Shown here: positions 26,936-36,441 of the stretch, piece by piece
Numbering within the stretch: the first letter of the stretch is position 1
Layout of the letters: the number at the start of each line of letters is the position of its first letter
Source: Photobacterium marinum
Lineage (GTDB): Bacteria > Pseudomonadota > Gammaproteobacteria > Enterobacterales > Vibrionaceae
Direction of reading: 5' to 3'
DNA: 64,000 nucleotides
Assembly (NCBI RefSeq): GCF_000331515.1
Contig: NZ_AMZO01000004.1
Coordinates: forward strand, 58,429-122,428
Notes under the pieces: model-generated
Databases searched by the model: none
What the model saw: only the letters and a program-made list of their open reading frames with translations
What the model was told of the DNA's origin: nothing
Translations under genes and position numbers: made by a program

Positions 26936-27580
26936 TTACGGATGGCTTAAGTCCATCTGTTGCAGCAATATCACTGCCTGGGTGCGGTTTTTAACCCCTA
27001 ATTTGCGGAAGATCGCAGTCATATGCGCCTTGATAGTGGCTTCGGAGACATTCAGCTCATACGCTATCTGCTTATTGAGCAGACCGTCAGAGAGCATACA
27101 CAGTACCTTGTATTGTTGTGGGGTCAGGGCTGCGATGCGTTCGGCCAGCGCATTGATTTCGTCATTATCCTCCCCTTCGCCAAGTCCTTCCGGGAAATAA
27201 GGTTCGCCTTCGAGCACCTGATTCAGGGCCGCAATTAAAGCACGCATGTCACTGGATTTGGGGATAAAACCGAAGGCACCGTGACTGCGTACCTGACGAA
27301 TAATACTTGGCTCTTCACTGGCAGAGATAACAACGATAGGAAGATCCGGATATTGGCTGCGCAGTTGAATAAGGCCGGACATGCCGTTTGCGCCGGGCAT
27401 TTTCAAATCGAGCAGTAGCAGGTCAACATCAGGCTCTTTTTCAAGCAGGGCAAGCAGAGTATCGAGAGAACCTGCTTCCAGCAGATTGGCCCCGCTGATT
27501 GCCATATGCACAGACTGAAACAGTGCATTACGGAAGAGCGGGTGATCATCGGCAATAACAATAGTGTACTGAGCGTCCAT
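26936..27580 (-). CDS. crbR: LuxR/NarL-family response regulator, CrbR-like
   Basis: 214 residues. The receiver domain (1-120) has the acid pair in IADDHP, the phospho-acceptor Asp58 in LLLLDLKMPG and the switch lysine in GFIPKSS. After a Glu/Asp-rich linker, a LuxR-type HTH follows: LTPQQYKVLCMLSDGLLNKQ and LNVSEATIKAHMTAIFRKLG. In Vibrio cholerae CrbR sits next to the same symporter pair and turns on acetate uptake genes with the kinase CrbS. No histidine kinase is adjacent here, as in Vibrio where crbS is elsewhere. Confidence 0.85.
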   Translation of the reverse strand: MDAQYTIVIADDHPLFRNALFQSVHMAISGANLLEAGSLDTLLALLEKEPDVDLLLLDLKMPGANGMSGLIQLRSQYPDLPIVVISASEEPSIIRQVRSHGAFGFIPKSSDMRALIAALNQVLEGEPYFPEGLGEGEDNDEINALAERIAALTPQQYKVLCMLSDGLLNKQIAYELNVSEATIKAHMTAIFRKLGVKNRTQAVILLQQMDLSHP

Positions 27581-27780
27581 GTGCAGTTACTTCTGTTTGT
27601 TTTTGTTGTACTTAATAAACAACGCTATCACCGGAAATTAGTCTGATCAATTTGGTTGCCTCCAAGATCGGAGCTGGATCAGCTCTTGTTCTCACTTATT
27701 ACTGTGGCTGAGATATTATTAAGTAATTGAACAAATGAGTCGCTTGCTATGATACGTCAAACCAATATTGGGAACAGGGA

Positions 27781-28941
27781 ATGATCCATCATATCGATTC
27801 AAGAAGTAACGGGCAGGGATACCTTGAACAGCAGAAGTTCGATCGCCAGTTACAGGGCTGGAAGCTGATCACTGCGACATCTGTATTACTGTTAGGATTG
27901 ATAGCCATTGAGTTGTTCTGGGGGCAGCCGACAATAGATAGTTCGGTGAAGTCTTCCTTCAGCGGTGTTGTTGCGGTGTTGGGGGTGGGGGCGCTGGCTC
28001 TTTGGACTGTAGTGCAGATTATTACGTTCAGGGTTCGTTGGCAGATAGTGTCACTGGCGTTGGCCGGATTGCTGGGCATCGGTTGGGCTGTGCTGTTTCC
28101 GTTGCTGTTGCATGATACATACTTCACCACCCTCTATGTTTATGGTGACTTGTTTATTTTCCTGTCGGTGGTGGCATTTTTCAGTTACCGCCCGGCCGTG
28201 TATCTGGCAGCATTGCCGGTATTAGCCTCGTTTCTTTTTACTAGAGTATCATCAGAGCTGGATCATGAGGCGATTTCTTTTCTGAGCCTGACCAGCCGTT
28301 TGCTGATTGTGATAGTGATCAGGGAGTGCCTGTATCACTGGTTCCATTCTTCAGTGCTGCATGAGTTTGAAGAGAAGCGCTTGCGTAAGGAGCTGGCGTC
28401 TGTGTCTCTGGTTGATCCGATAACTGGATTGCAGAATAATCGCCATTTTGAGCTGATGTTGGACAGGGAAATAATGGCAGCCCGTCGCCACAATAGCGAG
28501 ATGACAGTGATGGTGGTGAGTATTGAGCCTTTGCGACTCTATACGATGACTTGTGGCTATAATGCCTATGAAGATCTACTGAAGCGGGTTGCAAAAGGCT
28601 TGCGTCGCGGGGTTTATCGACCGCGGGATTTCATTTCTCGAGTTGGCAGTGATGAGTTCGCTGTGCTGCTGCCTGATACTGATTTGAGTGGGGCAAAAGT
28701 TGTCGCGGAGCGGATTCAGCGCCATGTTCACCGTTGTTGTGACAATCTTGTGAAACTTGATTTGGAAGAACCGGTCTGTGTGATGATTTCAATACTGGAG
28801 TGGGCACCGAGTTGCAATGTTAATCGTATGAGTAAATCTATGCATGATGCGATTAATGAGCTGCGTGAGCAGTATGAAGAGAGCGACGAAAAGGGAGATA
28901 TTGTCGCACGCTATGAATTGCTGCAGGGTTTGCGGGAATAG
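27781..28941 (+). CDS. Membrane GGDEF-domain protein with altered active site (GSDEF)
   Basis: 386 residues. The N-terminal half has about six membrane helices (30-180) with no sensor domain I can name. The C-terminal GGDEF domain begins SLVDPITGLQNNRHFELML. The signature is GSDEF rather than GGDEF or GGEEF (SRVGSDEFAVLLP), while the inhibitory I-site RxxD (RPRD) lies five residues upstream, at the usual distance. It could be a weak diguanylate cyclase or a c-di-GMP receptor. It is divergent from the CrbR-like gene with 200 bp between. Confidence 0.87.
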   Translation: MIHHIDSRSNGQGYLEQQKFDRQLQGWKLITATSVLLLGLIAIELFWGQPTIDSSVKSSFSGVVAVLGVGALALWTVVQIITFRVRWQIVSLALAGLLGIGWAVLFPLLLHDTYFTTLYVYGDLFIFLSVVAFFSYRPAVYLAALPVLASFLFTRVSSELDHEAISFLSLTSRLLIVIVIRECLYHWFHSSVLHEFEEKRLRKELASVSLVDPITGLQNNRHFELMLDREIMAARRHNSEMTVMVVSIEPLRLYTMTCGYNAYEDLLKRVAKGLRRGVYRPRDFISRVGSDEFAVLLPDTDLSGAKVVAERIQRHVHRCCDNLVKLDLEEPVCVMISILEWAPSCNVNRMSKSMHDAINELREQYEESDEKGDIVARYELLQGLRE

Positions 28942-28972
28942 AGTTGTATTCAGCCGTTCGTTGATATGAATG

Positions 28973-28999
28973 AAAAAGGAGCACACAGTGCTCCTTTTT
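28973..28999. terminator. Bidirectional terminator between the GGDEF gene and dsbD
   Basis: Stem AAAAAGGAGCAC / GTGCTCCTTTTT with loop ACA; symmetric A/T runs allow use by both convergent genes. Confidence 0.9.
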
Positions 29000-29017
29000 C
29001 GTTGTATTCGGTTTATA

Positions 29018-30874
29018 TCAGTTAACCAGCTGGTGGTTTTCCAGGTGGTCGATGAACGGCCTGGCCTCCATAAAGCCGGTTAGGCGGGCGCGACTGTTAC
29101 GGTTACCTTCAGCATCCCAGAAATCCAGCGTCGGCAGGCCGAGCACATCCATCTCTTTGAGCATTTCAATATCAGCCGGTGAGCTGTTAGTCACATCAGC
29201 TTGCAGCAGGATAAATTGCTCAAGCCTTGGTGCTACAGCCGGGTCATGGAAGGTGTATTTTTCGAACTCTTTACAGGCCACACACCAGTCGGCATAGAAG
29301 TCGAGCATGACTGGTTTGCCCTGTGCTTTGGCTTCAGCCAGTGCCAGGTTGAGATCATCAATGGTGGTTACGCGTTCAAATTCAACCTTCATTTCCTGTT
29401 GCTGCGCCGCTGTTGTTGCCTCACCGGCGATGAACTGGTACATCGGCTGGACCGAGATAAACAGGCCGACAATCGCAATCACCGCCAGCGTACTGCTGCG
29501 CCATGATACCGATAGGGTATTTTTGACATGGTAGAGCCAGCCGAATGCGGCAACACCCAGCGCAGACCACAGGTAAGGCACAACGTTGTGCGGCAGGATG
29601 CGCTCAAGCAGGAATACAGGCACGGCCAGCAGGATAAATCCAAAGAAGACCTTCACATGTACCATCCAGTTACCGGCCTTCGGCAGTAATTTGTTGCCGA
29701 ACATAGCGGCCAGGATCAGCGGGATACCCATACCCAGTGCTAAGGCGTAAAGCGCAACGGCACCGGTCAGCAGGTCGCCGCTCTGGGCAACATAAATAAG
29801 CGCCCCGGACAGTGGTGCTGTCGTACATGGAGAACACACCAGGCCGGAAATGGCGCCCATGATGAACACGCTGCCGGTGTTGCCGCCTTCCTGGCGGTTG
29901 CTCAGGGTGCTGAGCCAGGTCTGGACGCTGCTTGGCAGTTGCAGGGTGTAGGCACCGAACATAGAAAGCGCCAGCAGGACAAACATTACACTCAGGCCAA
30001 TCAATACGTAAGGATGTTGCAGGGCAGCCTGGAACTGCATACCGGCAGAAGCGACAACCAGCCCCAGCAGGGTGTAGGTCAATGCCATCCCCTGAACATA
30101 GGTAAATGACAGGCGGAAAGTTCTGCCGTGGCTGAGCTGCCCGCCGCCCAGAACGATACCGGTCAGGATTGGGTACATCGGCAGAACACACGGAGTAAAG
30201 GCGAGGCCAATCCCTAGTGCCAGGAAGACCAACGGAGTCCACCATTGTTCGGCAAGATCGCTGGCCAGCTGATCTTGTTGGGTCGCAGGTGTGATGACTG
30301 TGCTTGCTGATGTTTGAATGTCAGTACTTACTTCCGTCTTATCGCTTAATGCAGAGGTGGTTGCTGAACCCGGAGGTGTTACATCTTTGGCTGTCATTAC
30401 CGCCGTTAACGGTACCTGGCGAATTTCCGGCGGATAGCAGAAACCGGCTTTGGCACAGCCCTGGTAACGAACTGTCAGCACTGAGCTGTTGTCGGCTTCA
30501 AGCAGCGGAACCGAGACGGTCAGTGGCTCGGTGTAGATATTGACGTCCCCGAAGAACTCATCTTTGTATGGTTGCCCGGCTGGAATGTCGGGCGTGCCGA
30601 TTTTGGCATTATCTGAGCTGACAGATAGCTGGTGCTGGTACAGGTAGTAGCCGGGCTTGATCTGCCAGTCGAGGTAAACCACATTACCCTGCTGGCTGAA
30701 GTTGAAAGGAAAGGCCTCATCAACGGCGACAAACTGTGTCTCGCTGCTGCTGTTGAAACCAAAGGAAAACTCGGCCCGGACTGGCAGACTGGCGATAGTG
30801 GCCAGTAAGATCCCTAACAGCGCGATAAGGGTGGAAAATCGGGATAACCCGTAGTGCTTTGTCAATCTCATCAT
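29018..30874 (-). CDS. dsbD: Thiol:disulfide interchange protein DsbD
   Basis: 618 residues, full length for DsbD, which moves electrons from cytoplasmic thioredoxin to periplasmic DsbC and CcmG. Signal peptide to about residue 34 (ending PVRAEF). Alpha domain with Cys140 and Cys146 in [12 protein letters not shown]. Eight-helix core (about 210-475) with the redox motifs [14 protein letters not shown] and [11 protein letters not shown]-terminal thioredoxin domain with [10 protein letters not shown] (Cys531, Cys534). All six catalytic cysteines are present. Two ATG codons are adjacent at the start. Confidence 0.96.
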   Translation of the reverse strand: MMRLTKHYGLSRFSTLIALLGILLATIASLPVRAEFSFGFNSSSETQFVAVDEAFPFNFSQQGNVVYLDWQIKPGYYLYQHQLSVSSDNAKIGTPDIPAGQPYKDEFFGDVNIYTEPLTVSVPLLEADNSSVLTVRYQGCAKAGFCYPPEIRQVPLTAVMTAKDVTPPGSATTSALSDKTEVSTDIQTSASTVITPATQQDQLASDLAEQWWTPLVFLALGIGLAFTPCVLPMYPILTGIVLGGGQLSHGRTFRLSFTYVQGMALTYTLLGLVVASAGMQFQAALQHPYVLIGLSVMFVLLALSMFGAYTLQLPSSVQTWLSTLSNRQEGGNTGSVFIMGAISGLVCSPCTTAPLSGALIYVAQSGDLLTGAVALYALALGMGIPLILAAMFGNKLLPKAGNWMVHVKVFFGFILLAVPVFLLERILPHNVVPYLWSALGVAAFGWLYHVKNTLSVSWRSSTLAVIAIVGLFISVQPMYQFIAGEATTAAQQQEMKVEFERVTTIDDLNLALAEAKAQGKPVMLDFYADWCVACKEFEKYTFHDPAVAPRLEQFILLQADVTNSSPADIEMLKEMDVLGLPTLDFWDAEGNRNSRARLTGFMEARPFIDHLENHQLVN

Positions 30875-30999
30875 TAAAGTCAGACTCGTATACAGAACGT
30901 CCCTGCAGGTACAGTGAGGATATTATTACTATACCCCCTCAGACCGTGTTAATCAGTGTTTGGTTTCATCGACCTTGAAATCTGTTGCCAAGCTTACCG

Positions 31000-31896
31000 T
31001 TAAAAGCCTGCCAGCGCATCACGCATAAAGTCGGTAAAGCAGCGGATATGAGCCGGAATGTAGCCAAGTCGCTGATACAACATGTAGATAGGGCGGGGCG
31101 GTGAACACCAGTCGTCCATCAGGGTTGTCAGCCGTTGTTGCTGACAGTCATCGGCAACAACATAGTTAGGCAGGCTGGCAATTCCCAGCCCGTCGATGGC
31201 TGCCTGTTTGATGCTGTTAAGATCGGCGATCGCCATTCTGACGGGGGAGTTAACCCAGATGGTTTCCAGCTGGTGGTTTTCATCCTTGCATGTAAGTGCC
31301 CACTCAAACTCCGGGACGCTTGCCAGGCGGGCATGCTGATTGAGATCGTTAGGATGTGATGGTGCGCCATGTTGTGCTAGGTAATCCGGAGAGGCGACCA
31401 GAATTCGTTGCGACTGGCCGATTTTGGCGGCAGCAAAGCTGGAGTCCGGTTGCCGGCCGACACGGAACACCACGTCATATTGCTCCGGGCTGTAGTCATG
31501 GTGTTGGTTTGACAGGTGGGTCAGCGATAGGGTGACTTCCGGGTACTGCGCCATAAAGCGGTTAAATAGCGGCATCAGGCGGTAAGTCAGCAGGCCGACC
31601 GGCGCAGAAATTCGCAGCGCACCGCGTGGATTGCTGTGGCTGCTGTCCTGTAGTTCGGTGGTGGCACTTTCCAGCTCTTCAATCAGAGGCTGGCAGCGAT
31701 CGAAATAATTCTGTCCCAGTGGGGTTAACGAAACGTTGCGGCTGTCCCGGATTACCAGCTGGCTGCCCAGGGTATCTTCCAGCCGCTGTAACCGCCTGCT
31801 CAGGGTGGCCGGGGGAATATCTAACGCACTGGCTGCTGCCCTGAAACTTCCTTGTTGAGCAATTGCAATCAGAGTGCGCAGGTCGTCTAACTTCAT
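31000..31896 (-). CDS. LysR-family transcriptional regulator
   Basis: 298 residues from the ATG at 31896, giving the standard LysR start MKLDDLRTLIAIAQQGSFRA. Winged HTH in AAASALDIPPATLSRRLQRL; the effector-binding domain follows from about residue 90 (PRGALRISAPVGLLTYRLMP). The type with IPPATLSRRLQRLE is common among regulators of exporters and small-molecule enzymes; the target is unknown. The frame extends upstream to a TTG (31950), and an ATG at 31917 is another possible start. It follows dsbD's 5' end by 125 bp, on the same strand. No obvious target gene is divergent from it. Confidence 0.88.
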   Translation of the reverse strand: MKLDDLRTLIAIAQQGSFRAAASALDIPPATLSRRLQRLEDTLGSQLVIRDSRNVSLTPLGQNYFDRCQPLIEELESATTELQDSSHSNPRGALRISAPVGLLTYRLMPLFNRFMAQYPEVTLSLTHLSNQHHDYSPEQYDVVFRVGRQPDSSFAAAKIGQSQRILVASPDYLAQHGAPSHPNDLNQHARLASVPEFEWALTCKDENHQLETIWVNSPVRMAIADLNSIKQAAIDGLGIASLPNYVVADDCQQQRLTTLMDDWCSPPRPIYMLYQRLGYIPAHIRCFTDFMRDALAGF

Positions 31897-31965
31897 ACCA
31901 TTTTTGCATCGCTGCATCACGCTTTTACCTCTATCACCACGCTCGCTCAATCACTACTATAGCGG

Positions 31966-32113
31966 CTCAGGCTTTCCTGTCTTAAGCCTGAGTCTGTAGC
32001 AAATTGAGACATAGCATCGGCCAGTTCGTTGGGATTGACGAACGAACCGGTTGAACAAATTCGATGGGAATCCGGATTTGTTCACTGTCTTCGCCTCAGG
32101 ATGAGGCGGAGAC
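31966..32113. other. Cluster of four stem-loops in a 555-bp non-coding region
   Basis: The space between lysR and the dcuA terminator has no gene. It holds four consecutive inverted repeats: CTCAGGCTT-N9-AAGCCTGAG (31966-31992), GTTCGT-N8-ACGAAC (32024-32043), GAACAAAT-N15-ATTTGTTC (32053-32083), and a 12-bp stem GTCTTCGCCTCA / TGAGGCGGAGAC with one G-U pair (32087-32113). None is followed by a T-run on either strand, so they are not standard terminators. They may be the lysR leader, a small RNA or a repeat element. The rest (32114-32400) shows nothing I recognise. Confidence 0.55.
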
Positions 32114-32400
32114 ATTAAATCCCCCATCTTACCTGTCTTGTTTATCCACTGCTTGTTTTATTTCCCGGTAAAACGTAACCGGATTTGTCTGTTTTTATCT
32201 TCGTCTTTCTTGTTGTGTTAGTGATTGCTTACTATGCGTTTTCCTTGCATTAGTTATGAGATGACAATTCAAGAGAGACGGTTTTTCTTGTTTTAATATT
32301 ATTGCTTTGGAACTTGCATTGAGCTGAAGGTTTTGCCGAGTAGCCGTTGTTATCGCCTGTTAGGATTAAGCGTTCCAAAGGCTCGAAAAGAAGTGCCTAA

Positions 32401-32427
32401 TAAAAAGGCCGCCCGGAGGCAGCCTTT
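32401..32427 (-). terminator. Terminator of the aspA-dcuA operon
   Basis: On the minus strand, stem AAAGGCTGCC / GGCGGCCTTT with loop TCCG, followed by TTATT, 25 bp after the dcuA stop. Confidence 0.82.
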
Positions 32428-32451
32428 GTATATTCGTATTGCTAGTGGCAA

Positions 32452-33753
32452 TTACAGGAACATACCGCCAACCAAGAAGCCCAGGGCTACAGAAGTCGTG
32501 ATAGTGACTACACCCGGAATAAAGAACGGGTGGTTGAATACCAGGTTACCGATACGGGTAGAGCCGGTTTCATCCATCTCAACCGCAGCCAGCAGGGTTG
32601 GGTAAGTAGGCAGTACGAACAGCGCACTTACTGCTGCGAAAGACGCAATAGCTGTTAGCGGAGCTACGCCGATAGCCAGTGCCGCAGGCATCAGAGCAGT
32701 GGTTGTTGCGCCCTGTGAGTACAGCAGCATAGAAGCAAAGAACAGGGTTACTGCCAGCATCCATGGGTACTGAGCCAGAATCTCACCGGCAAATTCTTTG
32801 ATTTCTGCAATGTGGCCAGATACGAAAGTATCACCCAGCCATGCCACACCAAGTACACACACACAAGCGCTCATACCAGACTTGAATGTCGGTGCGTTGG
32901 CAATTTTCGATGCGTCAATCTTAGTGAAGGTGACGATAGCCATTGCCGCTGTCAGCATGAATACCATGATAGCGTCGTTACGGCCCAGTGCCGGATCTTC
33001 GATAACACCAACCGCTTTTGAAATCATGGTTGCGTAAGCAACAACAGCGATGATAGCGATAATGAAGATATAAGTGGCTTTTTTCGCTGTCGGCAGGATA
33101 TCACGCTTGGTTGCGCCCTGGATTTTGATCAGACCTTTTGCCAGGTGATCTTGGTAAACCGGATCATCTTTTAGCTCACAGCCGATAAAGTTAGACACAA
33201 ATGCACCGGCCATACACGCAATGAAGGTAGTAGGGATACAGATAGCCAACAGAGTTAGGTAGCCCACTCCGAGCGGTTCGAGAATGCCAGAGAAGAATAC
33301 AACCGCTGCGGAGATAGGCGATGCGGTAATTGCAATCTGTGAAGCCACAACTGCAATTGATAGTGGGCGGGAAGGGCGAACGCCTTGCTCTTTGGCAACT
33401 TCTGCAATTACCGGCAGGGTCGAGAAGGCTGTGTGGCCTGTACCTGCAAGCAGAGTCATGAAGTAAGTTACCATCGGTGCGTAGAAGGTGATGCGTTTAG
33501 GGTTCTTACGCAGGAATTTTTCTGCCAGATCAACCAGCCAGTCCATACCGCCGGCAACCTGCATGGCTGCGATTGCGGTAATTACCGACATGATGATCAG
33601 GATAACGTCTACAGGAATATTACCTGCATCCATTCCCAGACCTAGAGAAAGCACCAACACACCAGCACCGCCGGCAAAACCAATACCGATACCGCCGATT
33701 CTTGCGCCCAGATAAATGAACGCGAGAACGACAAATAGTTCTACACCAATCAT
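32452..33753 (-). CDS. dcuA: Anaerobic C4-dicarboxylate transporter DcuA
   Basis: 433 residues from the ATG at 33753 (preceded by AGGACA), exactly the length of E. coli DcuA; the frame extends upstream but that part is not family-like. It is closer to DcuA than DcuB: VVASQIAITASPISAAVV, FKSGMSACVCVLGVAWLGDT and LPTYPTLLAAVEMDETGSTR match DcuA blocks. It exchanges fumarate, aspartate and succinate across the inner membrane. It follows aspA on the same strand, the usual pair for aspartate use in anaerobic respiration. Confidence 0.93.
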   Translation of the reverse strand: MIGVELFVVLAFIYLGARIGGIGIGFAGGAGVLVLSLGLGMDAGNIPVDVILIIMSVITAIAAMQVAGGMDWLVDLAEKFLRKNPKRITFYAPMVTYFMTLLAGTGHTAFSTLPVIAEVAKEQGVRPSRPLSIAVVASQIAITASPISAAVVFFSGILEPLGVGYLTLLAICIPTTFIACMAGAFVSNFIGCELKDDPVYQDHLAKGLIKIQGATKRDILPTAKKATYIFIIAIIAVVAYATMISKAVGVIEDPALGRNDAIMVFMLTAAMAIVTFTKIDASKIANAPTFKSGMSACVCVLGVAWLGDTFVSGHIAEIKEFAGEILAQYPWMLAVTLFFASMLLYSQGATTTALMPAALAIGVAPLTAIASFAAVSALFVLPTYPTLLAAVEMDETGSTRIGNLVFNHPFFIPGVVTITTSVALGFLVGGMFL

Positions 33754-33811
33754 GAGATTGTCCTGTCTTAGTAAAATAAAAAATAAATAAAAAAAGGGGG
33801 AAATCTGTAGC

Positions 33812-33846
33812 AAAAAATGGCGGATCCTCGTCCTGAAAATCCGCCT
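33812..33846 (-). terminator. Terminator-like hairpin between aspA and dcuA
   Basis: On the minus strand, GGCGGAT-N13-ATCCGCC is followed by ATTTTTTG. It could reduce transcription into dcuA, giving more aspartase than transporter. Confidence 0.65.
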
Positions 33847-33874
33847 TGTATTAAATTAACTCGCTAATGCGTTA

Positions 33875-35335
33875 TTAGTTGTAACGCTTCGCTTTGTACT
33901 CTGGGTGCATCAGGTTATCAACAGAGAAGATGTCGTCCAGTTGTTCTTCAGTCAGCAGACCGCGCTCAAGAACTACTTCACGTACGCTCTTACCTGTTTC
34001 GGCACAAATCTTACCTACGATGTCACCTTCGTGGTGGCCGATGAACGGGTTAAGGTAAGTTACGATACCGATTGAGTTGAACACGAAGTTTTCACAAACT
34101 TCTTTGTTTACTGTGATGCCATCAATGCACTTGTCACGCAGGTTGATTGCAGCGTTCTTCAGCAGCTCGATAGATTCGAATACTGCCTGACCGATAACTG
34201 GTTCCATAACGTTTAGCTGAAGCTGACCTGCTTCTGCTGCGAAAGTAACCGTGGTGTCGTTACCGATAACCTTGAAGCAAACCTGGTTAACCACTTCTGG
34301 GATTACTGGGTTTACTTTAGCTGGCATGATAGAAGAACCAGCCTGCATTTCAGGTAGGTTGATTTCGTTCAGACCGGCACGTGGACCTGAAGAAAGAAGA
34401 CGCAGGTCGTTGCTGATCTTAGATAGCTTAACAGCGGTACGCTTAAGAGCACCGTGAACCATTACGTAAGCACCACAGTCAGATGTTGCTTCGATCAGGT
34501 CTTCAGCTGGTACACAAGGTAGGCCAGTTACTTCAGCCAGACGCTGAACAGCCAGTTCCTGGTAGCCAGTTGCTGCGTTCAGACCAGTACCGATAGCTGT
34601 TGCACCCAGGTTAACTTCAAGCAGAAGCTGAGCTGTGTGACGAAGGTTTTTGATTTCTTCTTTAACCAGTACGCCGAATGCGTGGAATTCCTGGCCAACA
34701 GTCATAGGTACAGCGTCCTGAAGCTGGGTACGGCCCATTTTCAGTACGTCGCCGAATTCTTCGCCTTTCGCGTCGAATGCTGCTTTCAGGTACTCAAGTG
34801 CTTCCAGCATGTTCATGATGCTGTTGTAAACAGCAACACGGAAACCTGTTGGGTAGGCACAGTTAGTAGACTGAGATTTGTTTACGTGGTCGTTAGGGTT
34901 AACGATGTCGTATTCGCCTTTTTCTTTGCCCATCAGTTCCAGAGCAAGGTTAGCGATAACTTCGTTAGAGTTCATGTTTACTGATGTACCGGCACCGCCC
35001 TGGAAAACGTCTGACGGGAACTGATCCATGCACTTACCTGTTTCAAGGATCTGGTCACACGCTTTGATGATGTATTCACCTACATCAGAAGGGATAGCGC
35101 CCAGCTCTTTGTTCGCCATTGCCGCCGCTTTTTTGGTGAAAACCATACCGCGAACGAATTCTGGAACGTCAGAGATAGTTTTATTGGAGATGTTGAAGTT
35201 TTCTACTGCACGAAGAGTATGAATACCCCAGTATGCTTCAGCTGGGACGTGGCGTTCACCAAGAAGATCTTCTTCAATGCGGGTTGCAACATTAGTAGTT
35301 GTTTCTTTTTTTTCTAGATCAATCATCTGAGACAT
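33875..35335 (-). CDS. aspA: Aspartate ammonia-lyase (aspartase)
   Basis: 486 residues, converting aspartate to fumarate and ammonia in the cytoplasm. The superfamily signature [11 protein letters not shown] and the aspartase blocks [20 protein letters not shown] and [19 protein letters not shown] are clear. The N-terminus is about 13 residues longer than the E. coli enzyme. The conserved STNDxxPT segment reads STNCAYPT here: the Asp is Cys (codon TGT on the minus strand). I cannot say whether that is a lineage variant. It supplies fumarate for the Frd complex encoded at 52182-55486. Confidence 0.95.
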   Translation of the reverse strand: MSQMIDLEKKETTTNVATRIEEDLLGERHVPAEAYWGIHTLRAVENFNISNKTISDVPEFVRGMVFTKKAAAMANKELGAIPSDVGEYIIKACDQILETGKCMDQFPSDVFQGGAGTSVNMNSNEVIANLALELMGKEKGEYDIVNPNDHVNKSQSTNCAYPTGFRVAVYNSIMNMLEALEYLKAAFDAKGEEFGDVLKMGRTQLQDAVPMTVGQEFHAFGVLVKEEIKNLRHTAQLLLEVNLGATAIGTGLNAATGYQELAVQRLAEVTGLPCVPAEDLIEATSDCGAYVMVHGALKRTAVKLSKISNDLRLLSSGPRAGLNEINLPEMQAGSSIMPAKVNPVIPEVVNQVCFKVIGNDTTVTFAAEAGQLQLNVMEPVIGQAVFESIELLKNAAINLRDKCIDGITVNKEVCENFVFNSIGIVTYLNPFIGHHEGDIVGKICAETGKSVREVVLERGLLTEEQLDDIFSVDNLMHPEYKAKRYN

Positions 35336-35801
35336 AACGTAGCCTTAAAGTGGAATCTGCTATAAAAAAACAAATGTTGAGCCAATCTGAAAGAACAGAG
35401 TCCATTCCGTAGAGATTTTGGCTAGATGATCGTACCTGACACCTTTTGTCTGGGGCTGATAATACTCCCCTTTAGGGGTAAAAACATAATCAAGATCACT
35501 TTTTTAAGGTGGTTGAATACATTTGCACAAAAACGCGATCGACTTCACATTTACTGTTAATTTTCCCTTGGTGTTTTATGTTTAAAAATGACGAAATATG
35601 ACAGGATGTGAAGTCCCTGTGTCATCCTTTCAGGTGCCGTTCAGCAAATTAATTATGGTTGCTTTCTGTTACACTCGCGTAGTTGAAAACTGCCGGATTG
35701 TTCCCATTATTAATAGAGATAAAGAAGGGTTATGTTTTCGGGCAAGATTATTGCCATAACGTGATTATTTGTAACAGACATCAACCGTATCGAGGTAAGT
35801 C
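35336..35801. other. 466-bp divergent regulatory region between aspA and fxsA
   Basis: No gene seen. It must hold the aspA promoter (minus) and the fxsA promoter (plus). An exact TCCCC-TTTA-GGGGT-type palindrome lies at about 35466-35479, and TGACA-N16-TGTCA at 35598-35623. I looked for FNR and CRP palindromes because aspA is anaerobically controlled in enterics, and found only half sites (for example ATCAA at about 35489). Confidence 0.45.
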
Positions 35802-36335
35802 GTGTTTCCTGTTTTGCTATTGCTTTTTATCGTTGTACCTATCATTGAAATCGCCCTGTTTGTCCAGTTGGGGGGATTTCTCGGCCTGTGGCCTACGATA
35901 GCGCTGGTATTGGTTACTGCCATTGTCGGGGCATCGCTGGTTCGCAGTCAGGGAATCGCGACGCTGATGTCGGTGCAAAGCCGCCTGCAGCAAGGCGAGC
36001 TGCCTGCCCAGCAGATTGTTGAAGGGGTGATGTTGGCCGTAGCCGGTGTGTTGCTGCTGACTCCAGGCTTTATGACGGATGCTCTCGGTATGATGGTGCT
36101 GCTGCCTGCACCACGGGCGATGTTGGCTAAGCAGCTGATGAGTAGGGTCAAGGTTCAGAATATGGGCAGCGGATTCAGTGCTGGTTTCGGCAGTCAGGGC
36201 TTCGGTAGCCAGGGGCCATTTGAACAGCAGGATGACCCGTTCCGCCAGCGTTCTTCTGAAGGTGATGTGTTCGATGGTGAATTCGAGCGTAAGGACGAAC
36301 AGAAAGAGAACGATACTGATCGCAGATTGCATTAA
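35802..36335 (+). CDS. fxsA: FxsA family membrane protein
   Basis: 177 residues. FxsA is an inner-membrane protein named for suppression of F exclusion of phage T7; its normal role is unclear. The start GTG at 35802 is supported by GAGG six bases upstream. Two or three membrane helices are seen (1-20, 25-45, 75-97), with the family motifs FLGLWPTIALVLVTAIVGAS and GVLLLTPGFMTDALGM. The C-terminus is a Gly/Phe/Gln-rich and then acidic cytoplasmic tail. In many proteobacteria fxsA lies next to groES-groEL, as here. Confidence 0.9.
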   Translation: MFPVLLLLFIVVPIIEIALFVQLGGFLGLWPTIALVLVTAIVGASLVRSQGIATLMSVQSRLQQGELPAQQIVEGVMLAVAGVLLLTPGFMTDALGMMVLLPAPRAMLAKQLMSRVKVQNMGSGFSAGFGSQGFGSQGPFEQQDDPFRQRSSEGDVFDGEFERKDEQKENDTDRRLH

Positions 36336-36368
36336 TTCATTAGTAGTCTTTTATGACTAATGTTGAAT

Positions 36369-36395
36369 AAAAAGGCAGCCGTTTGGCTGCCTTTT
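36369..36395. terminator. Bidirectional terminator between fxsA and the MATE gene
   Basis: Stem AAAAGGCAGCC / GGCTGCCTTTT with loop GTTT and flanking A/T runs, between two convergent genes. Confidence 0.9.
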
Positions 36396-36441
36396 CTGTT
36401 AATACTGTTAATATTTGCTGCTGGGAAATAATGGGGTAGAT

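Noticed and set aside
31966..32113. Integron attC sites or terminators
   Set aside because: The attC core sequences are missing, and no T-runs follow the stems on either strand.
35480..35500. FNR site upstream of aspA
   Set aside because: Only a half site (ATCAA) is visible, with no matching TTGAT at the right distance.
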